Origin: Erythrobacter sp. BLCC-B19
GTDB lineage: Bacteria; Pseudomonadota; Alphaproteobacteria; Sphingomonadales; Sphingomonadaceae
Direction: 5' to 3'
DNA: 64,000 nucleotides
NCBI RefSeq assembly: GCF_028621955.1
Contig: NZ_CP117516.1
Span: forward strand, 3,432,001-3,496,000
The notes under the pieces were generated by a model. The model saw nothing but the letters and a program-made list of their open reading frames with translations, was not told where the DNA came from and did no database searches. The position numbers and the translations under genes were made by a program. Each line of letters begins with the position of its first letter. The stretch's first letter is position 1. Shown piece by piece: positions 25,284 through 33,773 of the stretch.

Positions 25284-28200
25284 TCAGAAGTCGAAGCGGG
25301 CAAGGAAGGTGAAGCGGCGGTCGTTGCGGAACGCCGAACGCTGCACCCGGGTGCCGTCGAAGTCGATGACCTGGCTGGTGGTGAACACTTCGTCGAGCAG
25401 GTTCACGCCCTGCACACCCAGCTTCACCCCGTCCATCACCGTCACGAAGATCGACGCATCCAGCTGCCCGGTCGCCTCGCCCCAGATCGGCGAGAACGGG
25501 AAGATGTCATCGCGCGGCGTGATCAGGAAGTCCGAGCGCCAGTTGTAGGCCGCGCGGGCCGACAGCCAGTCCTTCTCGTAGAACAGCACCGCGTTGATCG
25601 TGGTCTTGGAGATACCCGCCAGCGGCTGGAACGGCGCAAAGTCGCTCTGGTTATTGGCGAGGTTGGTGTTCCGGAACGCACCGCCATCGACATAGGTGTA
25701 GGTCAGCTGCGTACCCAGACCGCTGAGGAAGCCCGGCAGGAAGTCGAAGGTCTGCTGATAGGCGACTTCAAGCCCCTTGAGCGTCCCGTTCTGGCGGTTG
25801 TCAGGCCCGTTGACCTCGACATCGAGATCGACCCCGCTGGGGCTGACGAAGTTGACGAGGTCAACCCCGCTGTTCACGATCCCCTTGATGTCCTTGATGA
25901 ACCCGTTGACCGTGATCGATCCGACGCGGTCGAAATACCATTCGACCGAGATGTCGTAGTTCCAGCTTTCAATCGGGCGCAGGTTGCGGTTGCCGGTGGC
26001 GAGCTGGAACAGCGGGCCAGTTTCGAGCGTGCCTTCGGACCGCAGATCGCCGGTGTTGTCGCCAATCCCGCCGCCTGACCGGAAGGCGGCCAGATCGGGG
26101 CGCGAAATGCCCTTCGAAACCGCGCCGCGGAACAGCAGCCCGCCGCCGGTGTCGAGCAGCACGTTGAAGCTCGGCAGCCAGTTTTCAAAGGTCACCGCGC
26201 GGTCATCCAGCACGATTTCCCCGGTATGGGCCGCGGCGAATTCGGCAAGACGCGCGTTCGAGAGGCCGCAGAACGCGGGACGCTGATCGGCGGGCAGCTG
26301 CTGGGCGCGGCCGCACGCGGCGGTCACTTCGGACAGCTGAGCAATGCCATCGCCGTTCCCGCCCGAGGTCGGATCATCGAAGAAGAACGGGTTGGGGAAG
26401 CCGATCAGGCCGGCCGCCACCACTTCGGTCTCGACATAGCGCAGGCCGACATTGCCCGACAGCTTCCAGCCATTGTCGAAGTCCGAACCATAGTCGATCC
26501 GTGCATAGGCCGCCTTGGTGGTTTCCGAAACGTCGCTGATCTCGTTCTCGCAGAACGGGCTGCAAGGCGTGACCTGGCCGGTCACCGAGTTGGTGAAGCT
26601 GCGGCCATTGACCCCGAAGAACGGGTTGGGCGTCTGCGAGAAGATGTTGATCTGGCGCGCCTGATCGGCCGAGGTGCCGTTGAGATATTCCTGCAGGAAG
26701 CTGTCGCCCCCGAAGAAATGGGCCCCGCCCGGCAGCGGCGAGGGCGCATTGCCGCGCTGGAAGCCGTTGTCGAAGGGCGAGCGCAGGTTCGAGAAGGTCG
26801 GGAAATCATCGACGAAGGCACCGCCCCCAATCGCGAATTCCTGGCCGGGAAGGCCGGTGAAGAAGCGGCCCGGCTGGAACCCGCCGGTCGCAGCGCAGCC
26901 CGGCCCGGCATTCCACGGCGCGCAGCCGGCGCGGCCCGCCCACGGCGCCGACAGGTTGCCCCAGGTGCTGAAGTTGGTGTCGCGGGTGGTCTGCCCACGC
27001 TCCGACCAGCGCGCACCGAAGCGGGCCTTCTTGAAGAAGCCTTCGTCCGAAATGTCATATTCGGCATCGAAGCGCAGCGTGTCGAGATCGCCTTCGTTGC
27101 GGGCGATGGAGTCGAGCAGGAACCAGTAATAGGTGTTGCGGCCGCTCGTGAAGTAATCAGCCGGAGCGCCCGGAGGGGCGAGGAACTGCACCTGCGGCAC
27201 CTTGCCGCTGACATCGAGGTCGATGTTCGCCCAGGTCGCCATGTTGGCGATGATCGAGTCCTGCTCAAGCTCGGACGCGATGTGCTGGGCTTCGAAGTTG
27301 ACGCGCAGACGATCGGTGATTTCCCAGTCGACATCGACCGAGACGTCTTCGGTCATGGCGCGGGTCTCACGCTCGAAACGCAGCAGTTCGAGCGGAATGC
27401 CGCCGCGACCGAAGGGGTTGGCGTAGGCATCGCCGATACGCTGGCTCAGCACGCCGCGCAGGAACTGGCCGTTCTGGTCGAACTCCCAGGTGCTGCCCGC
27501 AGCCGGAACCGGGAACAGCGCGTCGTCATTGACCAGCGCGATCGCCGCGTTTTCCTTGGTGAAGAAGGTCGTGTCGGCGCGCAGATATTCCAGCGTGACG
27601 AGGAAATCGCGGTTCGGGCTTTCGTATTGCACGATGCCCGAGAAGGCCTCGCGGTCGCGCTCCAGATCGGTGGTGCGCACGCCCGCGCCCTTGGGCACTA
27701 CCAGCGCGCCCGCCGGCGGGAAGTTGCTGGAATCGAACTGCGGATTACCGCTGATCCCGCCGCTGCCGACCGGACGCACACGGAAACACGCGCCATTCAG
27801 CGTCGCGGGACGATAGCAGGGGTCGGCAATCTGCGAGGCATCGGTGCGGCTGATCAGCTCGGAGCGAGCATAGCCCATCTGCAACCCGAACGAGCCCCAG
27901 TCGCCTTCGGCCGTGGCCGAACCCAGCACCGAGCCGCCCGGCGACCATTCGTCAGCCAGATCGCCGACATTGGTTTCGAGCGTGCCCGCGATATGCACCC
28001 CGCGCCGGTCGAGCGGCTTGCGGGTGACGAGGTTGACGGTGCCCGCGATCCCGCCTTCGACCATGTCGGCGGTGAGGTTCTTAAACACCTCGACGCGGCC
28101 GAGCAGTTCGGGCGAGACTTCGTTGAAGTTCAGCACCGTGCCGCCATTGGCCGAGAAGATGTCGCGCCCGTTGAGTTCCGAACGCACGAAGTTGAGACCG

Positions 28201-28586
28201 CGCACGATCACGCCGGTGCCCTCGACCGAGAAACGGTCAGGGTCGGACGGCTTTTCGAACCGGCCGATGTTGACGCCCGGCACGCGCTGCAGCGCTTCGG
28301 CGACCGAACGGTCAGGCAGCGCGCCGATGTCTTCGGCGGTGATCACGTCGACGAAGGTGTCGGCATCGCGCTTGATGTTCTGGGCGTTCTGGAGCGAGGC
28401 GCGGAAGCCGGTGACGATAATGTCGCCTTCCATCGGCTCTTCGGCCACGGCGGCGTCTTCGGCAGGCTGTTCAGCGTCCTCGGCGGCATCCTGCGCCAAA
28501 GCGGGGCTCGCCGCAGCGATAGCCAGCGCCGAAGCGGTGCCGAGGGCGAACAGGCGCCGACGCGGCGCGAGCGATACGGTGTTCAT
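25284..28586 (-). CDS. TonB-dependent receptor, Xanthomonas/Caulobacter carbohydrate type
   Basis: 1100-residue outer-membrane transporter. Signal peptide MNTVSLAPRRRLFALG...ALAQ is followed by an acidic linker, the TonB-region IIVTGFRASLQNAQNIKRDA, a plug with ITAEDIGALPDRSVAEALQR (the signature of the large Xanthomonas/Caulobacter family), and a barrel ending FTFLARFDF with terminal Phe. The ATG ending at 28586 begins the signal peptide; 40 more open codons upstream have no similarity. First gene of the glucan operon (then GH16, LacI, MFS), so it probably imports beta-gluco-oligosaccharides. Regulated through the operator at 28663-28678. Confidence 0.92.
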   Translation of the reverse strand: MNTVSLAPRRRLFALGTASALAIAAASPALAQDAAEDAEQPAEDAAVAEEPMEGDIIVTGFRASLQNAQNIKRDADTFVDVITAEDIGALPDRSVAEALQRVPGVNIGRFEKPSDPDRFSVEGTGVIVRGLNFVRSELNGRDIFSANGGTVLNFNEVSPELLGRVEVFKNLTADMVEGGIAGTVNLVTRKPLDRRGVHIAGTLETNVGDLADEWSPGGSVLGSATAEGDWGSFGLQMGYARSELISRTDASQIADPCYRPATLNGACFRVRPVGSGGISGNPQFDSSNFPPAGALVVPKGAGVRTTDLERDREAFSGIVQYESPNRDFLVTLEYLRADTTFFTKENAAIALVNDDALFPVPAAGSTWEFDQNGQFLRGVLSQRIGDAYANPFGRGGIPLELLRFERETRAMTEDVSVDVDWEITDRLRVNFEAQHIASELEQDSIIANMATWANIDLDVSGKVPQVQFLAPPGAPADYFTSGRNTYYWFLLDSIARNEGDLDTLRFDAEYDISDEGFFKKARFGARWSERGQTTRDTNFSTWGNLSAPWAGRAGCAPWNAGPGCAATGGFQPGRFFTGLPGQEFAIGGGAFVDDFPTFSNLRSPFDNGFQRGNAPSPLPGGAHFFGGDSFLQEYLNGTSADQARQINIFSQTPNPFFGVNGRSFTNSVTGQVTPCSPFCENEISDVSETTKAAYARIDYGSDFDNGWKLSGNVGLRYVETEVVAAGLIGFPNPFFFDDPTSGGNGDGIAQLSEVTAACGRAQQLPADQRPAFCGLSNARLAEFAAAHTGEIVLDDRAVTFENWLPSFNVLLDTGGGLLFRGAVSKGISRPDLAAFRSGGGIGDNTGDLRSEGTLETGPLFQLATGNRNLRPIESWNYDISVEWYFDRVGSITVNGFIKDIKGIVNSGVDLVNFVSPSGVDLDVEVNGPDNRQNGTLKGLEVAYQQTFDFLPGFLSGLGTQLTYTYVDGGAFRNTNLANNQSDFAPFQPLAGISKTTINAVLFYEKDWLSARAAYNWRSDFLITPRDDIFPFSPIWGEATGQLDASIFVTVMDGVKLGVQGVNLLDEVFTTSQVIDFDGTRVQRSAFRNDRRFTFLARFDF

Positions 28587-28649
28587 GATGTGTCGTCTCT
28601 CCCCATGCCGCGCGACAGTATCTTGCCTGTCACTGCGGGCTGCGGACAG

Positions 28650-28678
28650 TTTGTAGCGCATCTTGAGAGCGTTCTCAA
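28650..28678 (-). promoter_or_regulatory. Promoter of the glucan receptor operon
   Basis: Read on the minus strand, TTGAGA (28678-28673) and TACAAA (28655-28650) are separated by exactly 17 bases. The -35 hexamer lies inside the LacI-type palindrome, so repressor binding would block RNA polymerase. Predicted leader length is roughly 55-60 bases. Confidence 0.55.
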
Positions 28679-28679
28679 G
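28662..28679. promoter_or_regulatory. LacI-type operator shared by receptor operon and halogenase gene
   Basis: CTTGAGAGCGTTCTCAAG is an 18-bp palindrome with one imperfect pair, in the divergent region between the TonB receptor and the halogenase-family gene. The core matches the GH3-upstream palindrome at 21890 in 14 of 16 positions. Confidence 0.8.
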
Positions 28680-28780
28680 ACTTGTAATCCTGCGTTCATA
28701 TTGCATTCTGGCAACACTTCGCGACGGCCAGAATGGCCCGCACAGATGGCCCGCAGAGGCTCAAAGGGATCGAGGAAATC

Positions 28781-30292
28781 GTGGCAATTGAACGCATTAT
28801 CATCGTCGGTGGCGGCACGGCCGGGTGGATGGCGGCGGCCGCGCTGTCGCGCATCCGGGCAGGCCGGCCTGTGGAAATCACACTGATCGAATCCGAAAGC
28901 ATCGGCACGGTCGGGGTGGGAGAGGCGACGATTCCGCCCTTTGTCGGCTTCAACCAGCTGCTCGGCATCAACGAGGCGGAGATGCTCAGCGCTGTTGGCG
29001 GCACCTTCAAGCTAGGCATCCAGTTCGAAAACTGGGGCGCGCTCGGCGACAGCTACATCCACCCCTTCGGCGCCTATGGCTACACCATGGGCGGGATCAG
29101 CTTTCATCATGTCTGGCACCGGATGCAGGGCGCGGGCGACAAGCGACCGATCCAGGTCTTCAACCTTGAAACCATGGCCGCCTATTTCGGCAAGTTCGCG
29201 CGCACCGAGGACTACGCGCGCGACGATCTGCCGCCGGTCAATTACGCCTATCACCTCGATGCGGGCCGCTATGCCGCCTTCCTGCGCAAGCTCGCCGAAG
29301 GCCGGGGCGTGGTGCGGCAGGAGGGCAAGATCGCCGACGTTCAGCTCGACGCGGAGAGCGGCTTTGTCACGGGCGTCACGCTGGAAGATGGCCGCGCCTA
29401 CGAGGGCGATCTGTTCATCGACTGCTCGGGCTTCCGGGGCTTGCTGATCGAGCAGGCATTGAAGACCGGCTATGACGACTGGAGCCACTACCTCCCGTGC
29501 AACCGCGCGGTTGCCCTGCCCTGCCAGCGCGAGGATGGCAGCCCGCCCCCGCCCTTCACCCGCGCGACCGCTCACGCCGCAGGCTGGCAATGGCAGGTGC
29601 CGCTGCAACACCGCAACGGGAACGGCCATGTCTATTGTTCCTCTTACATGGAAGACCAACAGGCGCTCGACATCCTACTCGGCAATATTGCAGGCAAGCC
29701 GCAGGCCGAACCCAATTGGCTGCGCTTCGTGACCGGACGGCGCCGCAAGTTCTGGAACAAGAACGTCGTCGCGCTGGGGCTGGCGGCAGGCTTCATGGAG
29801 CCGCTCGAATCGACCTCGATCCACCTCATCAACACCGGGATCGACAAGCTGATCTCGCTGCTGTCCCTGGACGGGATCACGCAGGTGCAGGAGGATACCT
29901 TCAACCGCCTGACGGGGCGCGAATATGCCCGCATCCGCGATTTCCTGATCCTCCATTACAACGCCACCCAGCGCACCGACACCGACTTCTGGAACTATGT
30001 CCGCACCATGCCGGTGCCCGACACACTTACCGAAAAGGTCGAGCTGTTCCGCGCCAACGGCCAGATTTTCCGAGAGGAAGACGAGCTGTTCACTGAAACC
30101 AGCTGGGCGGCGGTGATGATGGGTCAGGGCATCCAGATGGGCAGTCACAACGCCATGGCCGATGCCCTCGACCCGGCCAAGACCGCGCAGGAGGTCAACG
30201 AGATGGAGCAATCGATCCGCTATCTCGTCCAGCATATGCCCGGCCACGGCGATTACCTGAAGCGATACTGCCCCGCGCCGATCGCGGCTTGA
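28781..30292 (+). CDS. Tryptophan-halogenase-family flavoprotein
   Basis: 503-residue FAD-dependent halogenase-family protein. It has the FAD motif GGGTAG (10-15), the active-site lysine position Lys77 (GTFKLGIQF), the halogenase signature WQWQVP (269-274; WxWxIP form), and EPLEST with Glu343 near the halide site. The key catalytic residues are thus present. I choose GTG at 28781 because GAGGA lies six bases upstream and the protein then begins directly at the FAD fold; an ATG at 28733 would add 16 residues without a ribosome-binding site. Divergent from a glucan TonB receptor, it shares its operator. Such genes commonly accompany this receptor class; the true substrate is unknown. Confidence 0.85.
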   Translation: MAIERIIIVGGGTAGWMAAAALSRIRAGRPVEITLIESESIGTVGVGEATIPPFVGFNQLLGINEAEMLSAVGGTFKLGIQFENWGALGDSYIHPFGAYGYTMGGISFHHVWHRMQGAGDKRPIQVFNLETMAAYFGKFARTEDYARDDLPPVNYAYHLDAGRYAAFLRKLAEGRGVVRQEGKIADVQLDAESGFVTGVTLEDGRAYEGDLFIDCSGFRGLLIEQALKTGYDDWSHYLPCNRAVALPCQREDGSPPPPFTRATAHAAGWQWQVPLQHRNGNGHVYCSSYMEDQQALDILLGNIAGKPQAEPNWLRFVTGRRRKFWNKNVVALGLAAGFMEPLESTSIHLINTGIDKLISLLSLDGITQVQEDTFNRLTGREYARIRDFLILHYNATQRTDTDFWNYVRTMPVPDTLTEKVELFRANGQIFREEDELFTETSWAAVMMGQGIQMGSHNAMADALDPAKTAQEVNEMEQSIRYLVQHMPGHGDYLKRYCPAPIAA

Positions 30293-30374
30293 GGCGGGCG
30301 CTTTCTTGACAAAGCGGGGCGGCGCTTGAATGGGAGGGGTCTGCCCCCAACGCCCATCGAGGTCTCTCCCGCCC

Positions 30375-31169
30375 ATGACAACCGCTTCCCACGGCTGGAC
30401 CGCGCTGGTGCTGGCGGGCCAGCGACCCGGGATCGATCCGCTCGCTGCGCATTTCGGCATCGAGACCAAGGCGCTGATCCCGGTTGCGGGCGAGCTGATG
30501 CTGAACAGGGTGCTGATGGCGCTCGCCGATGCGCCGGAAATCGCGCGGATCATCGTGCTGGCACAGAACACGCTCAAACTGCGCGCGCACCGCGATCTGG
30601 GTTGGGCGGTGGAAGAGCCGCGGATCGAATTTCGCGTGTCGGGGGCGACCATCAGCGGATCGGTTCTGTCCGCGATCGAGGATCCGGCCATCGGCCTGCC
30701 GGTGCTGGTCACCACCGCAGACAATGTGATGCTGACCCCGGCGACGATCAGCGAATTCGTGGCCGGCGCCGGCGCGTCGGACGTGTCGGTTGCCTTGGTC
30801 GAGCGCAGCAATCTCGAAGCGGCAGTCGGCCCCAATCGCCGGACGTGGCTGACGTTCAGGGGCGGCGCATTCACCGGTGCCAACCTCTTCGCGCTCACCG
30901 CCCCCGGTGCCAGGAACGCGCTGCGTTTCTGGGAGCGGGTCGAGCAGGATCGCAAATCGGTGCTGCGTCTGGCGGCGCATTTCGGCCCCGTGCTGATGGT
31001 GAAGCTGCTGCTGCGCCGCATGACGGTGGACGCAGCGCTCAAGGCAGCAGGCAGCAAGCTTGGCGCGAGCGCTGCCCCGGTGCTGCTGTCCGATGGACGC
31101 ATGGGCGTGGATGTCGACAAGATCGAGGATCACGCCCTGGCCGAACGCCTGCTGGGGCACCGCGGCTGA
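30375..31169 (+). CDS. MobA-like nucleotidyltransferase
   Basis: 264-residue cytosolic NTP transferase of the MobA/GlmU-like fold. Its N-terminal nucleotide-binding loop ALVLAGQRPGIDPLA is followed by KALIPVAGELMLNRVL and the metal-binding region VLVTTADNVML. Members activate a phosphorylated alcohol or sugar with CTP, GTP or UTP. First gene of a tight four-gene run ending in a CDP-glycerol glycerophosphotransferase-like enzyme, so production of a CDP-activated polyol is a reasonable guess. Start at MTTASHG; 15 upstream in-frame codons are without similarity. The gap to the HAD gene is six bases. Confidence 0.75.
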   Translation: MTTASHGWTALVLAGQRPGIDPLAAHFGIETKALIPVAGELMLNRVLMALADAPEIARIIVLAQNTLKLRAHRDLGWAVEEPRIEFRVSGATISGSVLSAIEDPAIGLPVLVTTADNVMLTPATISEFVAGAGASDVSVALVERSNLEAAVGPNRRTWLTFRGGAFTGANLFALTAPGARNALRFWERVEQDRKSVLRLAAHFGPVLMVKLLLRRMTVDAALKAAGSKLGASAAPVLLSDGRMGVDVDKIEDHALAERLLGHRG

Positions 31170-31175
31170 ACCACC

Positions 31176-31844
31176 ATGCAGCGCATCGCTCTCTACGATC
31201 TCGACCGCACGGTGACCCGTGCGCCAACCTTCACGCCGTTTCTCGTCCACATGGCCGCGCGCGGCAATCCGCTGCGGCTGCTGGGGGTGCCGGTGTGGGT
31301 GTTGGCGATGCTGGGCTACAAGGCGGGGCTTTACGGCAGGAAGCCGCTGAAGCAGTTCGGCCTTGCGCTGCTGGTGGGGCGCGTGGTGCGCAGCCCTGCC
31401 TTGCAACCGCGCATCGACGCCTTTGTCGCGCGGCAACTCGCCCGCAACATCCAGCCCGGCGCGCGCGCGCAGATCGGCGCTGATCGGGACGCGGGCGTGC
31501 GGCTCGTCCTCGTCACCGCAGCGCCGGAGATTTACGCCGAGGCCATTGCGCAGGCGCTCGGTTTTGAAGCCTGCATCGCCACCCGCCACCAGCGCGATGC
31601 GGACGGCAACCTGCTCGCCCTGATCGCGGGCGAAAACAACTACGGCGCACACAAGGTCGCGCGGGTCGAGGAATGGCTCGCCGGCGAGGGGCTGGCGCGC
31701 GCCGCTTGCCACCTCACCGCCTACACCGATCACGCCAGCGACGCGCCGATCCTGAACTTTGCCGATGCCGGCGTGCTGGTGGGGCGCTACGCCAAGCCCG
31801 AGCAGGGCTGGACGCAGGCCGACTGGAGCGGGGCGGCGGCATGA
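31176..31844 (+). CDS. HAD-superfamily (SerB-like, subclass IB) phosphatase
   Basis: 222-residue haloacid-dehalogenase-type phosphohydrolase. The nucleophile motif I is DLDRTVTR (residues 8-15), motif II is VLVTAAPE, and the DHASDAPIL segment supplies motif III/IV aspartates. The cap region includes a hydrophobic stretch (LRLLGVPVWVLAMLGYKAGL) that could associate with membrane. It resembles phosphoserine phosphatase-like enzymes acting on small phosphomonoesters. It overlaps the following glycerophosphotransferase-like gene by ATGA. Presumably dephosphorylates an intermediate of the same surface-glycan pathway. Confidence 0.8.
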   Translation: MQRIALYDLDRTVTRAPTFTPFLVHMAARGNPLRLLGVPVWVLAMLGYKAGLYGRKPLKQFGLALLVGRVVRSPALQPRIDAFVARQLARNIQPGARAQIGADRDAGVRLVLVTAAPEIYAEAIAQALGFEACIATRHQRDADGNLLALIAGENNYGAHKVARVEEWLAGEGLARAACHLTAYTDHASDAPILNFADAGVLVGRYAKPEQGWTQADWSGAAA

Positions 31845-33010
31845 AGCGCATCTGCTTCCTCTTCAACCACGATCAGACGCACCAGCTGGCGCATTCGCTC
31901 CCCATCGCCATGGCGCTGGCGGCGCGGGGCGAGCATCATATTGTCATCGCCTATGCGCGCGAGGCGATCCGCCGCGAGATCGAGCGGCAGGCCGATCCGG
32001 CGCTGCTCGCGAAGGTCGATCTGGTGCAGCTCACCCTCAAAAGCGGCACGTCGCAGGCGCTGGCCGGGGTGCTGGAGCGGCTGGTGCCAGCGACCAAGCT
32101 TCTCATCTACCGCGACAACCTCGATTTCTTCGCCAGCTTCGATGCGGTGGTGGTGTCGGAGAAGACCACGCTGCTGCTCAAGACCCGCTACGGGCTCACC
32201 AATCTCAAGCTGATCCACACGCGCCACGGCGCGGGCGACCGGGCGATCGGGTTCAACCCCGAAAGCGCCAAGTTCGATCTGGTGCTCGTCTCCGGCCCCA
32301 AGATCCGCGACCGGCTGATGGCGGACGCGGGCCTCAAGCCCGACCAGATTGCCCTTGTCGGCTATCCCAAGTTCGATCTGTGCGCGCACAACCGCTTTGC
32401 CGATCGCTTCCCCGCGCCCGAGAGGCCCACGGTGATCTACAATCCCCACCCCTCGCCCAAGCTTTCGAGCTGGTTCCGGCACGGCGCGGCGGTGCTGGAG
32501 GCCTTCCGCGGGCAGGATCGCTACAACCTGATTTTCGCGCCCCATGTCATGCTGTTCGAGCGCAAGTGGGTCGTCACCGTCGACCCGCCGAGCCTTGCCC
32601 GCGTGGTGCCTCCCGGCCCGGCCTATGCCAGCGAGGCGCGCATCCACATCGACACCGGCAGCGCGGCAAGCAGCGACATGAGCTACACCAACCGCGCCGA
32701 CATCTACCTCGGCGATGTCAGCAGCCAGATCTACGAATTCCTGCGCGAGCCCCGGCCGTGCCTGTTCCTCAACAGCCACGGCGTGGATTGGCGGGGCGAT
32801 CCCAACTACCTGCATTGGCAGGCAGGCCCGGTGCTGGAGAACGCGGACGGCCTGCTCGACAAGATCGATGCTGCGGTTGCCGCACATTCGGACTATGCAC
32901 CCGCGCAGGAGGCGCTGATCGCTGCGACCTTCTCGCTCTCTCAGCGCCCCTCCGCCGAGCGGGCGGCTGACGCGATCACCGAATTTCTGGAAGGACCGAC
33001 CCGTGGCTAG
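31841..33010 (+). CDS. CDP-glycerol glycerophosphotransferase-like protein
   Basis: 389-residue protein resembling the CDP-glycerol:poly(glycerophosphate) glycerophosphotransferase family, which adds glycerol- or ribitol-phosphate units to cell-surface polymers. It carries HTRHGAGDRAIGF, the ALVGYPKFD segment, IYNPHPSPKLSSW and the late SDMSYTNRADIYLGDVSSQIYEF block. These correspond to the GT-B-type CDP-binding region and the conserved DVSS motif. It overlaps the upstream HAD gene by four bases (ATGA) and the downstream FkbM gene by eight. In a Gram-negative this suggests a phosphodiester-linked capsule or LPS decoration. Confidence 0.75.
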   Translation: MKRICFLFNHDQTHQLAHSLPIAMALAARGEHHIVIAYAREAIRREIERQADPALLAKVDLVQLTLKSGTSQALAGVLERLVPATKLLIYRDNLDFFASFDAVVVSEKTTLLLKTRYGLTNLKLIHTRHGAGDRAIGFNPESAKFDLVLVSGPKIRDRLMADAGLKPDQIALVGYPKFDLCAHNRFADRFPAPERPTVIYNPHPSPKLSSWFRHGAAVLEAFRGQDRYNLIFAPHVMLFERKWVVTVDPPSLARVVPPGPAYASEARIHIDTGSAASSDMSYTNRADIYLGDVSSQIYEFLREPRPCLFLNSHGVDWRGDPNYLHWQAGPVLENADGLLDKIDAAVAAHSDYAPAQEALIAATFSLSQRPSAERAADAITEFLEGPTRG

Positions 33011-33773
33011 TCTTGCAGCATTCTGGCGCTACGGCGTGGTCAAGACGCTGAGGAAGTGGAAGGCGGCGGCGCTGTCTCCGCTGATGGCGGGCCGCGAGGG
33101 GCCGGTGCGCTCGTCCTATGGTGTGCTGATGGTGCCCAACTGGCAGGACACGACCTTTCGCTACTGCATCTTCGGCACCTATGGCCGCGATCTGGCCGAC
33201 CTGTTGCTGGAGCAGCGGGAAGCCTTCGTGTTCGTCGATATCGGGGCCAATCAGGGGCTCTATTCGCTGATCGCCGCGCAGAACCCGAACTGCCGCCAGA
33301 TCATCGCCTTTGAACCCGTTCCGGCCACGCATGACCGGCTGGCCGCCAATGTCGCGCTCAATGGCGGCGCGGGGCGCACGGTTCTGCACCGGCTCGCCAT
33401 TTCGGACAGCGTGGGCCAAGTCGAGATCAGCGTCGCCGAGGGGCACACCGGCACCGCCACACTGGCGGGGCGTGCGGGGCAGAGCGGCGGCGGCGTGGTG
33501 ATTGAAACCATCGACGCACCGCTGGTCGAGCCGCTGCTGGCGGGCGAGCACCCGATGTTCGTCAAGATCGATGTCGAGGGGCTGGAGGCGGTGGTCATCG
33601 CCGAGCTTGCCAAGACCGCAAGCTTTGCCCGCGTGCAGGCAATCTTCTACGAGGTCGACGACCGCTGGGCGAGCGCGCGGGACATCGAGGCGCGCTTGCG
33701 CGCCGCCGGTTTCACCCGCTTTGCCAAATACGGCCGCGGGCACCACTACGACGTGCTGGCGACCCGTTCCTGA
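33003..33773 (+). CDS. FkbM-family methyltransferase
   Basis: 256-residue SAM-dependent methyltransferase. Motif I is FVFVDIGANQGLYSL (about residues 78-92), followed by IIAFEPVPATHDRL and FVKIDVEGLEAVV, typical of the FkbM group that O-methylates sugars in surface glycans. It starts at GTG 33003, inside the upstream gene by eight bases, so translation is coupled. Last gene of the four-gene operon. Its 3' end overlaps the 3' end of the convergent oxidoreductase gene by 28 bases. Confidence 0.85.
   Translation: MASLAAFWRYGVVKTLRKWKAAALSPLMAGREGPVRSSYGVLMVPNWQDTTFRYCIFGTYGRDLADLLLEQREAFVFVDIGANQGLYSLIAAQNPNCRQIIAFEPVPATHDRLAANVALNGGAGRTVLHRLAISDSVGQVEISVAEGHTGTATLAGRAGQSGGGVVIETIDAPLVEPLLAGEHPMFVKIDVEGLEAVVIAELAKTASFARVQAIFYEVDDRWASARDIEARLRAAGFTRFAKYGRGHHYDVLATRS

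Noticed and set aside
26226..28886. Long plus-strand frame over the glucan receptor, passing through the operator region
   Set aside because: Antisense shadow of the receptor with the same compositional bias; it crosses the promoter and operator of two well-supported genes.
30293..30374. TTGACA element as promoter of the surface-glycan operon
   Set aside because: The TTGACA at 30306-30311 has no acceptable -10 at 16-18 bases; the nearest (TTGAAT) is 14 bases away, and the site overlaps a small inverted repeat.
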